DNA of 64,000 nucleotides, from positions 267,313 through 331,312 of the forward strand of contig JBNKZU010000015.1 of assembly GCA_050301795.1 (NCBI GenBank). Reading direction: 5' to 3'. This DNA is from JBNKZU01 sp050301795. Its GTDB lineage: Bacteria > Pseudomonadota > Gammaproteobacteria > Thiohalomonadales > Thiohalomonadaceae. Made by a program: the position numbers and the translations under genes. This document shows, in pieces, positions 56,211-63,589 of the stretch. The notes under the pieces were generated by a model, which worked only from the letters and a program-made list of their open reading frames with translations, was not told the DNA's origin and did not search any database. The first letter of the stretch is position 1, and every line of letters begins with the position of its first letter.

Positions 56211-56909
56211 TTATACTCCAAAATACGCTTCTGAAATCTGGTCATGGGTTAACTCGCTGGGTTTGCCTTGAAGAGAGATCCGCCCTTCCTGAAAACAGAT
56301 CACCCGATCCGCAACCTTCATCGCCTGACGTATATCCTGCTCGATCACCACAATCGACATATTGTGCGATTTAATCTCAGGGAAGCTGTCGTAGATATCT
56401 TTGATAATCACAGGCGCAAGGCCGAGTGATATTTCATCGCACAAAAGAACATCGGGGTTAGACATAAGACTGCGACCAATCGCCACCATCTGCTGTTGCC
56501 CACCGGAGAGCGCTGTCCCCGGCGACTTTTTGCGCTCTTCAAGAACCGGAAAAAGCTGATAGATCTTTTTAAGATCCCACCGCCCTTTTCGTCCTGACTG
56601 CGCACCAATCAAAAGATTCTCTTCAATCGTTAAACTCGGAAACAGCTTTCTGCCTTCGGGCACCATTGAGATACCCATGCGATTGATCTCATGAACAGGT
56701 AGCCCACCAATGTCGTAGTCATTGAATCGTACCGATGCATTATCCGCTTTAATCATGCCGGTTATCGCACGCAAAAAGGTTGATTTACCCGCACCATTAG
56801 AGCCAATGATCGCAACGGTCTCGCCTTTATCGAGATAAAAATCGATACCAAAAAGCGCCTGAAAATCACCATAAAATGCATTAAGTCGATGACACGATAA
56901 TAGGCTCAT
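56211..56909 (-). CDS. livF: ABC transporter ATP-binding protein LivF
   Basis: 232-residue ATPase. Walker A is GSNGAGKSTFLRAI, the signature is LSGGQQQMVAIGRSL, and Walker B is VLLCDEISLGLAP. GISMVPEGRKLFPSLTIEENL is the LivF-specific Q-loop region. It overlaps livG by 4 bases (ATGA). Confidence 0.93.
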   Translation of the reverse strand: MSLLSCHRLNAFYGDFQALFGIDFYLDKGETVAIIGSNGAGKSTFLRAITGMIKADNASVRFNDYDIGGLPVHEINRMGISMVPEGRKLFPSLTIEENLLIGAQSGRKGRWDLKKIYQLFPVLEERKKSPGTALSGGQQQMVAIGRSLMSNPDVLLCDEISLGLAPVIIKDIYDSFPEIKSHNMSIVVIEQDIRQAMKVADRVICFQEGRISLQGKPSELTHDQISEAYFGV

Positions 56910-57628
56910 TCTGCGTCAATCCCCATGTAAACCTCTTTAACTTCCGGGCTATTCATCACGGTTTGTGGGTCGCCTTCGGTCAACTTTGCGCCAAAGTTAA
57001 TCGCAATTAATCGATCAACCACTGACAACAGTGCATGCACAATATGTTCGATCCAGATGATAGAGACCCCCTGTTTGCGGATTTCGAGGATGTACTCAAT
57101 CAATTCATGAACCTCATGTTCCGTCAGTCCCCCGGCGATCTCATCAAGCAACAGTATTTTGGGTTGCGTCGCCAAGGCACGGGTCAGTTCAAGGCGCTTA
57201 CGATCAAGTAACGATAATGTTCCGGCAAGTTGATTGGCTTTATTGATGAGTCCCGTCGACTCAAGTACCTCAAGTGCTAACTGTCGTCCTTGCGCCCGTT
57301 TTAGCCCGGCACCATATTCAGCGCCGACCAGCACATTCTCAAAAACCGACATGCCTGCAAAAGGATGGGGTATTTGATAGGTTCGACCAATCCCCTTAAT
57401 ACATCGTTTGGATGGCGTGAGATCAACTATCGATTTGCCGTTCATTAGAACGTCACCTTGATCCGGCTTTACATCACCGGTGATCAGGTTAAACATCGTG
57501 GTTTTACCAGCACCATTGGGCCCGATGATACCGAGCGCCTCTCCTTCGCTTAAATCGAAGGAGAGATTATCGGTCACCGTCAAAGAGCCATAGCGCTTCG
57601 ACACCTGATTAAGTGTTAGTAAACTCAA
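56906..57628 (-). CDS. livG: ABC transporter ATP-binding protein LivG
   Basis: 240-residue ATPase. Walker A is GPNGAGKTTMFNLI. The signature reads LSLLDRKRLELTRAL in place of LSGGQ, a form common in LivG-like proteins of amide/branched-chain-type systems, and Walker B is ILLLDEIAGGL. It is 63 bases after the binding-protein gene and just ahead of livF. Confidence 0.92.
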   Translation of the reverse strand: MSLLTLNQVSKRYGSLTVTDNLSFDLSEGEALGIIGPNGAGKTTMFNLITGDVKPDQGDVLMNGKSIVDLTPSKRCIKGIGRTYQIPHPFAGMSVFENVLVGAEYGAGLKRAQGRQLALEVLESTGLINKANQLAGTLSLLDRKRLELTRALATQPKILLLDEIAGGLTEHEVHELIEYILEIRKQGVSIIWIEHIVHALLSVVDRLIAINFGAKLTEGDPQTVMNSPEVKEVYMGIDAE

Positions 57629-57691
57629 GACAGACTCCAGCAGTATTAACCCTGTGGGAAACTATTCACGCAGGGCTAACCGCAACGGCTA

Positions 57692-58996
57692 TTAACTCAA
57701 TGGCTTCAACTGACCCTGAAGAGCAATATCCTTTGCCTGGGAGTTTTCGACGATAACCAACTCCAGATCTTTACCTCTGCGTTCCCATTGACCTGCGACT
57801 AATGGAGTTTTGCTGATATTCGGAACCGGTCCGGTTTTGAAATTGACCGGGCCGACAATCGAATTGTAGTTTGTCGAGGCGATCGCATCACGAATAGACT
57901 CAGGGTTACCTGGGCCTTCAGAACGCTTAAGCGCATCAATAGCAACCTCAAACAGTGAGTGTTTGAATGCCAATGGCATAGACCACTGTTTACCAGTCGC
58001 TGCGGTATAAGCACGGGCAAGCTCAGCGGAGGACTGGCCGGTTAGCCCTGAATGGTAAGGGTGTGAAGGCGACCACCACACCTCAACGGTTAAGCCCTCT
58101 GCTCTTTTTCCAAACGGCTCAATCGCGGCAGGGAATTCACACGCCTTTGCAACCGTTACAATCTTTGGATTAAAGCCCTGTTGACCAGCTTGCGTCCAGA
58201 AGTTACCAAAGTCTGGCGGCGGAATAACACCCGTCACTATATCCACACCCTGTTTTTTGAACTCAAAGATATAGGATGAAAAATCATCCGCAGGGGACTG
58301 GAAGCGACCCAGATCAACCAGCTCAAAACCTTTCTGTTTTAGCACAGGAGGGAAACCGAGTTTTGCATCACCCCACGCATTACCATCCGAATCATTCGGC
58401 CACAATGAACCAATGACCTTACTGCTCGAAATCTGGCTCCATAGATTGGTATAAGAGCCGATGATATCTTCAAGGCCCCAAAAGAAATGGTAGGTCCATT
58501 CAAAACCCTGCTTAGGATCACCACCACGGCCAAAGAAGTGTGGCTGCCACGGTGTGTCGTTGGTAACACAGGGTACGCCATTGAGCTCACATTGATCTGC
58601 CACCGGATTTGTGGTCGCAGGAGTGCTGGTTGCAACCATAATATCGACTTCATCATCGAGGATTAATTGCGAGGCAACCTCTGCGGCACGGTTAGAGTTT
58701 GACTGACTATCTTTATAGATAATCTCGACCGGATGTTTGGTTCCACCGATGGTAATTCCCGCTTTGAGGATCTCATTGACCTGACCTAAAACAAAGTTAT
58801 CAGGCTCAGCAAAGATAGCCAGTGGTCCGGTTTGTGGACTCACAAAACCAATTTTAAAAGGTCTGCCCGATTTTATGGCGGGTGCTGCGAGAATGGAGCC
58901 ACTACCCAGTGCCAATGCTGCACCGCCCATAAGTTTCAGCGCATGACGTCGAGACATCTTTGAAGCGGATGACTGATTGTCGTCTTTATTACTCAT
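57692..58996 (-). CDS. ABC transporter substrate-binding protein with Tat signal
   Basis: 434 residues from ATG 58996; GAGG lies about 10 bases upstream, whereas the earlier ATG at 59011 lacks a site. The twin-arginine signal is SRRHALK followed by a hydrophobic stretch and an AxA-like site. The mature part begins FKIGFVSPQTGPLAIFAEPDNF and reads as a periplasmic-binding protein type 1 (LivJ-like); it may bind a prefolded cofactor-free protein ligand set. The substrate is not identifiable; it is the first gene of the liv-type importer. Confidence 0.85.
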   Translation of the reverse strand: MSNKDDNQSSASKMSRRHALKLMGGAALALGSGSILAAPAIKSGRPFKIGFVSPQTGPLAIFAEPDNFVLGQVNEILKAGITIGGTKHPVEIIYKDSQSNSNRAAEVASQLILDDEVDIMVATSTPATTNPVADQCELNGVPCVTNDTPWQPHFFGRGGDPKQGFEWTYHFFWGLEDIIGSYTNLWSQISSSKVIGSLWPNDSDGNAWGDAKLGFPPVLKQKGFELVDLGRFQSPADDFSSYIFEFKKQGVDIVTGVIPPPDFGNFWTQAGQQGFNPKIVTVAKACEFPAAIEPFGKRAEGLTVEVWWSPSHPYHSGLTGQSSAELARAYTAATGKQWSMPLAFKHSLFEVAIDALKRSEGPGNPESIRDAIASTNYNSIVGPVNFKTGPVPNISKTPLVAGQWERRGKDLELVIVENSQAKDIALQGQLKPLS

Positions 58997-59011
58997 ACTG
59001 GAATACCTCAT

Positions 59012-59664
59012 TTGTGTATCAAATCAATGATTAATTATCATTTTTATCGTGGTTCAAACGATGATGAGAACTTATGAAACACCTCAAAAAAGTTGCTCAA
59101 AACGCATCACATAAATCGACTAAAATACAATTTATCGACATTTCTGTTTTTAACGATAATACATCATGATTTCTGATTGACAACCCAAACTTTTCAAAAA
59201 CTTAATATTGTGTATTGTTTTTCGGCGACGAATGTTTGTAACTATATGATTATTAAATAATTTATATTGATAAAAAATTTATGGCTTTTTTTAAAAATGT
59301 TGGGATATCGGGGTATTTAACAAAGCATATCTTTTGGAGAAATAATAAATTTCATTAAATACAACAAGTTATAACCACATTGGTCATGAGTGATTAATAG
59401 ATAAAAATGATAAATATCGATATATGTTTATAAATCGATATCAGGGGCAAGACGAGATATAGCGTCCAACCAAGTGGTGAGGATGCTTTATATCAATGAG
59501 ATGGCGATCAAATGGCGGTAGCCAAAAGGTATCTAACGATAGAAATCTGTTTATAGCGATTAGGGTGTGATCTTTATGGTCACTGATATCGATAAATTGG
59601 CCTAGGATCAGATTGATCCATTTGCTATCCATAGCGCACTGCACCGGCTAATTCATGGTGTTTT
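59012..59664. other. AT-rich intergenic region without a convincing gene
   Basis: This 650-base stretch lies between the importer operon and the glutaredoxin gene. ATCGATAT occurs at 59416-59423 and again at 59434-59441, 18 bases apart, and a related ATATCGATAA near 59586. A 67-codon open frame (59441-59644, minus) has no recognised similarity and no good ribosome-binding site, so I do not call it. The left part presumably holds the importer promoter. Confidence 0.4.
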
Positions 59665-59994
59665 TTAGTTTAAATATTCCAATATTTTGGATGGTTTAAA
59701 CCCATTTATTACTTTCCCATTCACTAACAATACGGGTACTCCCTTACCTCCCAGCGATTTATGTTGATCCCATCCCTCGGTGGATTTTTCGATATCGTAT
59801 TCATAGTAAGGTATGTGATTGTCCTTAAGAAATGTGCGAGCCTTTGCACAGTAACCGCACCATGACGTCGCATACAGGATCACTTCTCCACTATGCATAG
59901 CCCCATAATCTGGTGGTGGATTGAAATAGATATATATCTGATCTCTTTTTTGAAAGATGAGCAGAGCCAGCATTATAAATATGAATTTCTTCAT
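59665..59994 (-). CDS. Membrane-anchored glutaredoxin-like protein
   Basis: 109 residues. An N-terminal hydrophobic segment (FIFIMLALLIFQ) is followed by a glutaredoxin fold: VILYATSWCGYCAKARTFL with CGYC active site, then KGVPVLLVNGKVINGF (cis-Pro and GSH-binding part). Likely a thiol-disulfide exchange enzyme anchored to the membrane. It is 94 bases from the flavodoxin-fold gene. Confidence 0.8.
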   Translation of the reverse strand: MKKFIFIMLALLIFQKRDQIYIYFNPPPDYGAMHSGEVILYATSWCGYCAKARTFLKDNHIPYYEYDIEKSTEGWDQHKSLGGKGVPVLLVNGKVINGFKPSKILEYLN

Positions 59995-60088
59995 TTTATT
60001 ATTCCGTTAAAATTTTATGTATTACGACCAGCGTAATGTGTCGCTACTTTATAGTGGTTCTGGTAAGCAGAGCAAACAGATGTGGTTG

Positions 60089-60667
60089 TTAAGCTTTTGA
60101 ACCAAGATCTTTTGCTCTAGCAATCCACTTTTCTCTTTGCTGTTGGCTCGATCCTTTGATTTGAGAAAACTCAGATATCTTTACGACCTTGATGCCACAA
60201 AATTCAAGAATCGTTCTTTTCATTTCGTTATGTCCAGGTCTATGAAATATCCAACGATAATACCAAGGTGGGGTATCCATCGTTACCATAAGATGCGCTG
60301 TGCGTCCTGAAAGCAATTTGTCCCACAAGGTAGAATCCTTTCGATACTTAAATGAAAAACCTGGTAAAAAAGCTCGATCAAAAAATCCTTTCATTAAAGC
60401 TGGCATCGTTCCCCACCAATTAGGGTAGATAAAAACGATATGATTTGACCATAGTATAAGTTGTTGAGCTTTTACCAAGTCAGGCTCAAGCTCCTGAATT
60501 TTGTTGTAACCATTCCAGAGTATTGGATCAAACTTCATCTCACCAAGTCGAAGTTCACGAACTTCTGACCCGTGTGCCTTTGCACCATCGATATACGCCT
60601 TTGCCAATGAACCACAGAAACTATTAGTATCGGGGTGCCCAAGAATAACGAGTGTATTCTTTTTCAT
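60089..60667 (-). CDS. Flavodoxin-fold NAD(P)H:quinone oxidoreductase
   Basis: 192 residues from ATG 60667 (MKKNTLVILGHPD), which has AGGAG four bases upstream; the open frame to 60706 starts exactly at the previous stop. LVILGHPDTNSFCG, HIVFIYPNWWGTMPALMKGFFDR and FCGIKVV are Flavodoxin_2/MdaB-KefF family marks with FMN/FAD binding. Probably reduces quinones or similar acceptors. It lies 38 bases downstream of the DUF4325 gene and is likely co-transcribed. Confidence 0.85.
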   Translation of the reverse strand: MKKNTLVILGHPDTNSFCGSLAKAYIDGAKAHGSEVRELRLGEMKFDPILWNGYNKIQELEPDLVKAQQLILWSNHIVFIYPNWWGTMPALMKGFFDRAFLPGFSFKYRKDSTLWDKLLSGRTAHLMVTMDTPPWYYRWIFHRPGHNEMKRTILEFCGIKVVKISEFSQIKGSSQQQREKWIARAKDLGSKA

Positions 60668-60705
60668 ACCTCTCCTTGTCCTAACATTAGCATTAATATG
60701 CCACA

Positions 60706-61740
60706 TTAAAGATTTGAAGTTGCCCTTATAACCATTTTTTCAACATCCGGCTCCATATTTATCGAATGTAAAGTTATATTGGGATGACTCCTTGCATATA
60801 CCCTGAATATTTCATCCGCAAATGCTTGTCCAATGCTTTTTACTTCTTCAAAATCGAAAATAACATATTCAAATCTTTCTACACGAGCGAGAAGCCTTTT
60901 TGCTTGTGAACGAGAAACCAGCTTTTCGTTACCATATTGAGCCAATCGAACAGGGATTACTGTTCTATTAAATTGAAATTCATCAGGGCCTGCGTATTCG
61001 TCAAACACGGTTTGAACTTGGCGATCAGAATCCCTGTTTAATAACATATAAACTGAAGTGCCTGGATCATTTTTTGAAAATTCAGTTTCTAAGATGTAGT
61101 CAAATTCAAATTTGTCATTGTGACTGAACCTAACTCCTTTTGAATCAATTTCAAATTCATCAAACACCCGAGAGGTAAAGAATATACCTTCGCCTGTGTG
61201 GTTTTCTGGATCAGTGGTTAATTTTCCTTTTGACAACTCAAGTAGCGCCTGCCTTTCATCATCCAGCCCACACAAGCGCTTAATTTTGCGAAAGATACCT
61301 TCCCCATCGTCTAACACAAATATCATTACTTTCTCACGATCCCTGGTCGCTGAGATATAAATGTACTTACCTCCTGAGTGATCAATGACGTTATTCACCA
61401 TTTCAGTGAAGCCGTAATGACATATGTCGACAATGTTTTCAGGTAAGCCGTCAAAAATATATGAGTATTGATTTCGCCAGACCGTATCTTCTGCAAAATC
61501 TTCAGTCAGCGGAAAAAGCGATTTGTACTCTCTTAAGTCACCTAGAAAGTATCTTTTACCCTTTCCAATGCCAGTCGAGCTTAGCCAGCCTTCCGATTCA
61601 AGACGCCTGATGTGGCTATTTACCGCTTGAACCGAAATAGAGAATATTTTGGCGATATGTTTCGAAATATCAGTAGGATGATGCCGAACATCTCCCAAAA
61701 TTTGGCGCCTAATTCCTTCACCTCTTTCTTTATTACCCAT
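60706..61740 (-). CDS. HTH + HATPase + STAS-like DUF4325 fusion protein
   Basis: 344 residues in three parts. A winged helix at about 10-70 (ISKHIAKIFSISVQAVNSHIRRLESEGWL). An anti-sigma-type HATPase at about 85-240 (GFTEMVNNVIDHSGG N-box, FVLDDGEGIF G1, TGEGIFFTSRVFDEF G2). A C-terminal STAS-like DUF4325 at about 265-340 (VIFDFEEVKSIGQAFADEIFRV). This links DNA binding, ATP binding or kinase activity and a partner-switching domain in one chain; such proteins appear in accessory regions. A perfect inverted repeat covers its ribosome-binding site. Ligand and target unknown. Confidence 0.82.
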   Translation of the reverse strand: MGNKERGEGIRRQILGDVRHHPTDISKHIAKIFSISVQAVNSHIRRLESEGWLSSTGIGKGKRYFLGDLREYKSLFPLTEDFAEDTVWRNQYSYIFDGLPENIVDICHYGFTEMVNNVIDHSGGKYIYISATRDREKVMIFVLDDGEGIFRKIKRLCGLDDERQALLELSKGKLTTDPENHTGEGIFFTSRVFDEFEIDSKGVRFSHNDKFEFDYILETEFSKNDPGTSVYMLLNRDSDRQVQTVFDEYAGPDEFQFNRTVIPVRLAQYGNEKLVSRSQAKRLLARVERFEYVIFDFEEVKSIGQAFADEIFRVYARSHPNITLHSINMEPDVEKMVIRATSNL

Positions 61741-61744
61741 CTAT

Positions 61745-61799
61745 TATCCTTTAAGAAAAGTATTTACTTAAAGGATAGGTGCTATTTACTGAAAGGACA
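61745..61799. promoter_or_regulatory. Inverted and direct repeats covering the ribosome-binding site of the DUF4325 gene
   Basis: TATCCTTTAAG (61745-61755) and CTTAAAGGATA (61767-61777) are perfect 11-base complements. A direct repeat, TATTTACTTAAAGGATA at 61761-61777 and TATTTACTGAAAGGACA at 61783-61799, has a 22-base period (two helical turns). On the minus strand the hairpin's last arm contains AAAGGAT, the likely Shine-Dalgarno, seven bases from the start codon. It fits an operator for the gene's own HTH or a translation-blocking hairpin. Confidence 0.55.
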
Positions 61800-61827
61800 A
61801 GAGGTTTTAATAAGGTAGGTTCTTTGC

Positions 61828-61893
61828 GTATAACGTTGGGCTCACTGGAAGAGCGAACGCAGTGAGCGATTCCAGTGAAGCCCCTGGTTATGT
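61828..61893 (-). other. attC recombination site of an integron gene cassette
   Basis: Read on the minus strand: R'' ACATAAC (61893-61887), L'' GGGCTTCACTGGAA (61883-61870), L' TTCCAGTGAGCCC (61850-61838), R' GTTATAC (61834-61828). L'' and L' pair except for one extra T in L'', the extrahelical base typical of attC. R'' and R' pair as ATAAC/GTTAT, with short unpaired spacers between the boxes. Length 66 bases, usual for attC. The yidD stop is one base before it, as expected at a cassette end. Confidence 0.72.
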
Positions 61894-61894
61894 T

Positions 61895-62098
61895 TCATGG
61901 GTAGTCAACACCGCCATTTGGTTGTTTGCAGCTAATTATTCTTTTAAAAGATTTTCTCCACCCCTCTAAAAAACCATGTTTTTTTAATGCTAAAATCGTA
62001 TATTCAGAACACGATGGTTCATACAAGCATGAGGATCTAAGCTTTCTTGGCGCAAGAAACTGGTACGCCTTGATTAACTGTATAGACCCCCAAACCAT
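61895..62098 (-). CDS. yidD: YidD-type membrane protein insertion efficiency factor, in a gene cassette
   Basis: 67 residues, a peripheral inner-membrane protein that aids YidC-mediated insertion. Family core: LIKAYQFLAP...SCLYEPSCSEYTILALKKHGFLEGWRKSFKRIISC, with the three conserved cysteines. It is shorter at the C-terminus than E. coli YidD (85). It lies outside the usual rpmH-rnpA-yidD-yidC operon, so a second copy is likely elsewhere. Two bases separate it from the DUF4177 gene, with AAGGA ahead of its ATG. The stop touches the attC. Confidence 0.85.
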   Translation of the reverse strand: MVWGSIQLIKAYQFLAPRKLRSSCLYEPSCSEYTILALKKHGFLEGWRKSFKRIISCKQPNGGVDYP

Positions 62099-62100
62099 TA

Positions 62101-62343
62101 TTATTTTTCCTTTCTAAACGTGATCACGTAGTACAAGCTGTTTACTTCTTTCTGGCCAGTTAATGAACCAAAGCAGCCCGGTTGAAGCGCGACACCTAAA
62201 CTATCTATTCGATAAAACTCCCATCCTTGTTCAGCGTATTTATTAACCACACCTTCCAAATATGCAGCTGCTTCATTGCCTTTGTGCTTTTTCATTTCTA
62301 CTGCGATATTGGGTGGAATTTGAACCATTTTATATTGATACAT
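62101..62343 (-). CDS. DUF4177 domain protein, first gene of the cassette
   Basis: 80 residues. QYKMVQIPPNIAVEMKKHKGNEAAAYLEGVVNKYAEQGWEFYRID and the C-terminal YYVITFRK match the DUF4177 family, with unknown role. Start ATG 62343 has AAGGAG seven bases upstream and is 29 bases from the previous attC, the spacing of an integron cassette. It is followed directly by yidD, a pair I have seen associated before. Confidence 0.78.
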   Translation of the reverse strand: MYQYKMVQIPPNIAVEMKKHKGNEAAAYLEGVVNKYAEQGWEFYRIDSLGVALQPGCFGSLTGQKEVNSLYYVITFRKEK

Positions 62344-62371
62344 CGTTTATCTCCTTACTGATGATTAGAAA

Positions 62372-62463
62372 ACATAACGCCTTGCACAGCGGGATTTTTG
62401 GAATTGGGCGTTTGTGCTATTCAAGCACAAAAAGGCCAATGGAAAAAATGTCCGCTGTTGCAA
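62372..62463 (-). other. Truncated attC interrupted by the IS element
   Basis: On the minus strand: L'' TTGCAACAGCGG (62463-62452), a variable stem region with arms including ATTTTT and a hairpin at about 62413-62430, then L' CCGCTGTGCAA (62392-62382), spacer GGC and R' GTTATGT (62378-62372). L'' carries one extra A relative to L', the attC extrahelical base. The expected R'' (pattern ACATAAC) is missing; IS sequence begins there instead. So this is a long attC cut between L'' and R''. Confidence 0.65.
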
Positions 62464-62471
62464 CTTGATAC

Positions 62472-62549
62472 TCATTGAGCCTTCTCCCCCAGTTTAGCGG
62501 AATAGCTAAACTGGAAGGCGACAAAACCAAAAAGGAGAAAGCTCAATGA
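62472..62549 (+). promoter_or_regulatory. Nested hairpins over the transposase start
   Basis: Inner hairpin: GCCTTC (62479-62484) with GAAGGC (62514-62519), enclosing CAGTTTAGC (62490-62498) with GCTAAACTG (62505-62513). Outer pairing: TCATTGAGC (62472-62480) with GCTCAATGA (62541-62549), which includes the ATG at 62546 and follows the AAGGAG ribosome-binding site (62532-62537). Formation would limit transposase translation; the region could also be part of a non-coding RNA of the IS. Confidence 0.55.
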
Positions 62550-63589
62550 AATTCTATAACAAATCACATCCATATTATTGCGGGATCGACCTCCATGCGC
62601 GGTTACTGTATGTCTGCATCATAGATCAAAATGGCGAGGTCTGCCTACACAAGGAGATTTCAGCTTCCCCTGAGAAGTTAAATCACCTCTTGGAACCCTA
62701 TATCGGTCAGGTAGTGGTCGGTGTTGAATGTATGCACTGTTGGTATTGGGTCTCTGACTTCTGCGAGGACATTGGTGTTGATTTCATCCTAGGTCATGCC
62801 TTGTACATGAAAGCAATCCATGGTGGCAAAGCCAAGAATGATCGGATTGATTCCTTCAAGATCGCTAACCTGATGCGTGGTGGGAACTTCCCTGTGGCTT
62901 ATGTTTACCCCAAAGAGATGCGGGCTACCCGTGACTTACTTCGTCGTCGGTTAAAGATGGTACGCCTGGGTGCTAACCTCAAAGCTCATGTCTCCAACAC
63001 TACCAGTCAGTACAATCTTCCGCCCAATAGTGTACACCTGAAGAATGTGTGTGCACGTGAGCAGGTCAGTCATGCCTTTCCAGATCCGGTAGTACAGAAA
63101 AACATTAACCTCGACCTAGCGATGATTGATAGTTATGCCAAACAGCTCAGCAAGGTGGAGTGGTTTGTAGAGCAACAGGCTAAAGAGCATCAGCCCATCT
63201 ACTTGCATCTGCTGAAAACCATCCACGGAGTAGGAAGAATATTGGCACTGACCATACTGTATGAGATTGGTGATATCAGGCGCTTTGAAACCGTCCAGAA
63301 CTTTGCCTCCTATGCCCGATTGGTAAAGTGCAAAGCGGAGTCTGCCGGTAAGAGCTACGGAACCTCCGGTAACAAGATTGGTAATGCACATTTGAAGTGG
63401 GCCTTCTCTGAAGCGGCTGTGCTACATCTAAAGGGGAATGATAAGGCCAAAAACTATTTATTGAAGTTACAGAAGCGAATGAGTAAAGCCAAGGCATTAT
63501 CAGTCTTTGCACACAAGCTGGGGCGCTGTGTTTACTTCATGCTTAAAAATGAGACCGTATTTGATGAACAACGATTTCTAAAGAGTTAG
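62546..63589 (+). CDS. IS110/IS1111-family DEDD transposase
   Basis: 347-residue recombinase. The N-terminal DEDD RuvC-like domain has Asp15 (YCGIDLHA), Glu61 (GVECMHCWYW), and Asp99/Asp102 (KNDRIDSFK). The C-terminal Tnp_20-type domain has KTIHGVGRILALTILYEIGDI and TSGNKIGNAHLKWAFSEAA, the latter carrying the candidate catalytic serine. Wording such as HYC-like YYCGIDLHAR and HALYMKAIHGGKAKND matches the group that targets integron attC sites. Members of this family are guided by a bridge RNA encoded in the element. The frame is intact. Confidence 0.9.
   Translation: MKFYNKSHPYYCGIDLHARLLYVCIIDQNGEVCLHKEISASPEKLNHLLEPYIGQVVVGVECMHCWYWVSDFCEDIGVDFILGHALYMKAIHGGKAKNDRIDSFKIANLMRGGNFPVAYVYPKEMRATRDLLRRRLKMVRLGANLKAHVSNTTSQYNLPPNSVHLKNVCAREQVSHAFPDPVVQKNINLDLAMIDSYAKQLSKVEWFVEQQAKEHQPIYLHLLKTIHGVGRILALTILYEIGDIRRFETVQNFASYARLVKCKAESAGKSYGTSGNKIGNAHLKWAFSEAAVLHLKGNDKAKNYLLKLQKRMSKAKALSVFAHKLGRCVYFMLKNETVFDEQRFLKS

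Noticed and set aside
59441..59644. 67-codon minus-strand frame
   Set aside because: No recognisable similarity, no good ribosome-binding site, AT-rich intergenic context.
60050..60080. GCTTAAC just after the flavodoxin-fold gene as a further attC R'' box
   Set aside because: No matching L''/L' stem or GTTRRRY box within 120 bases.
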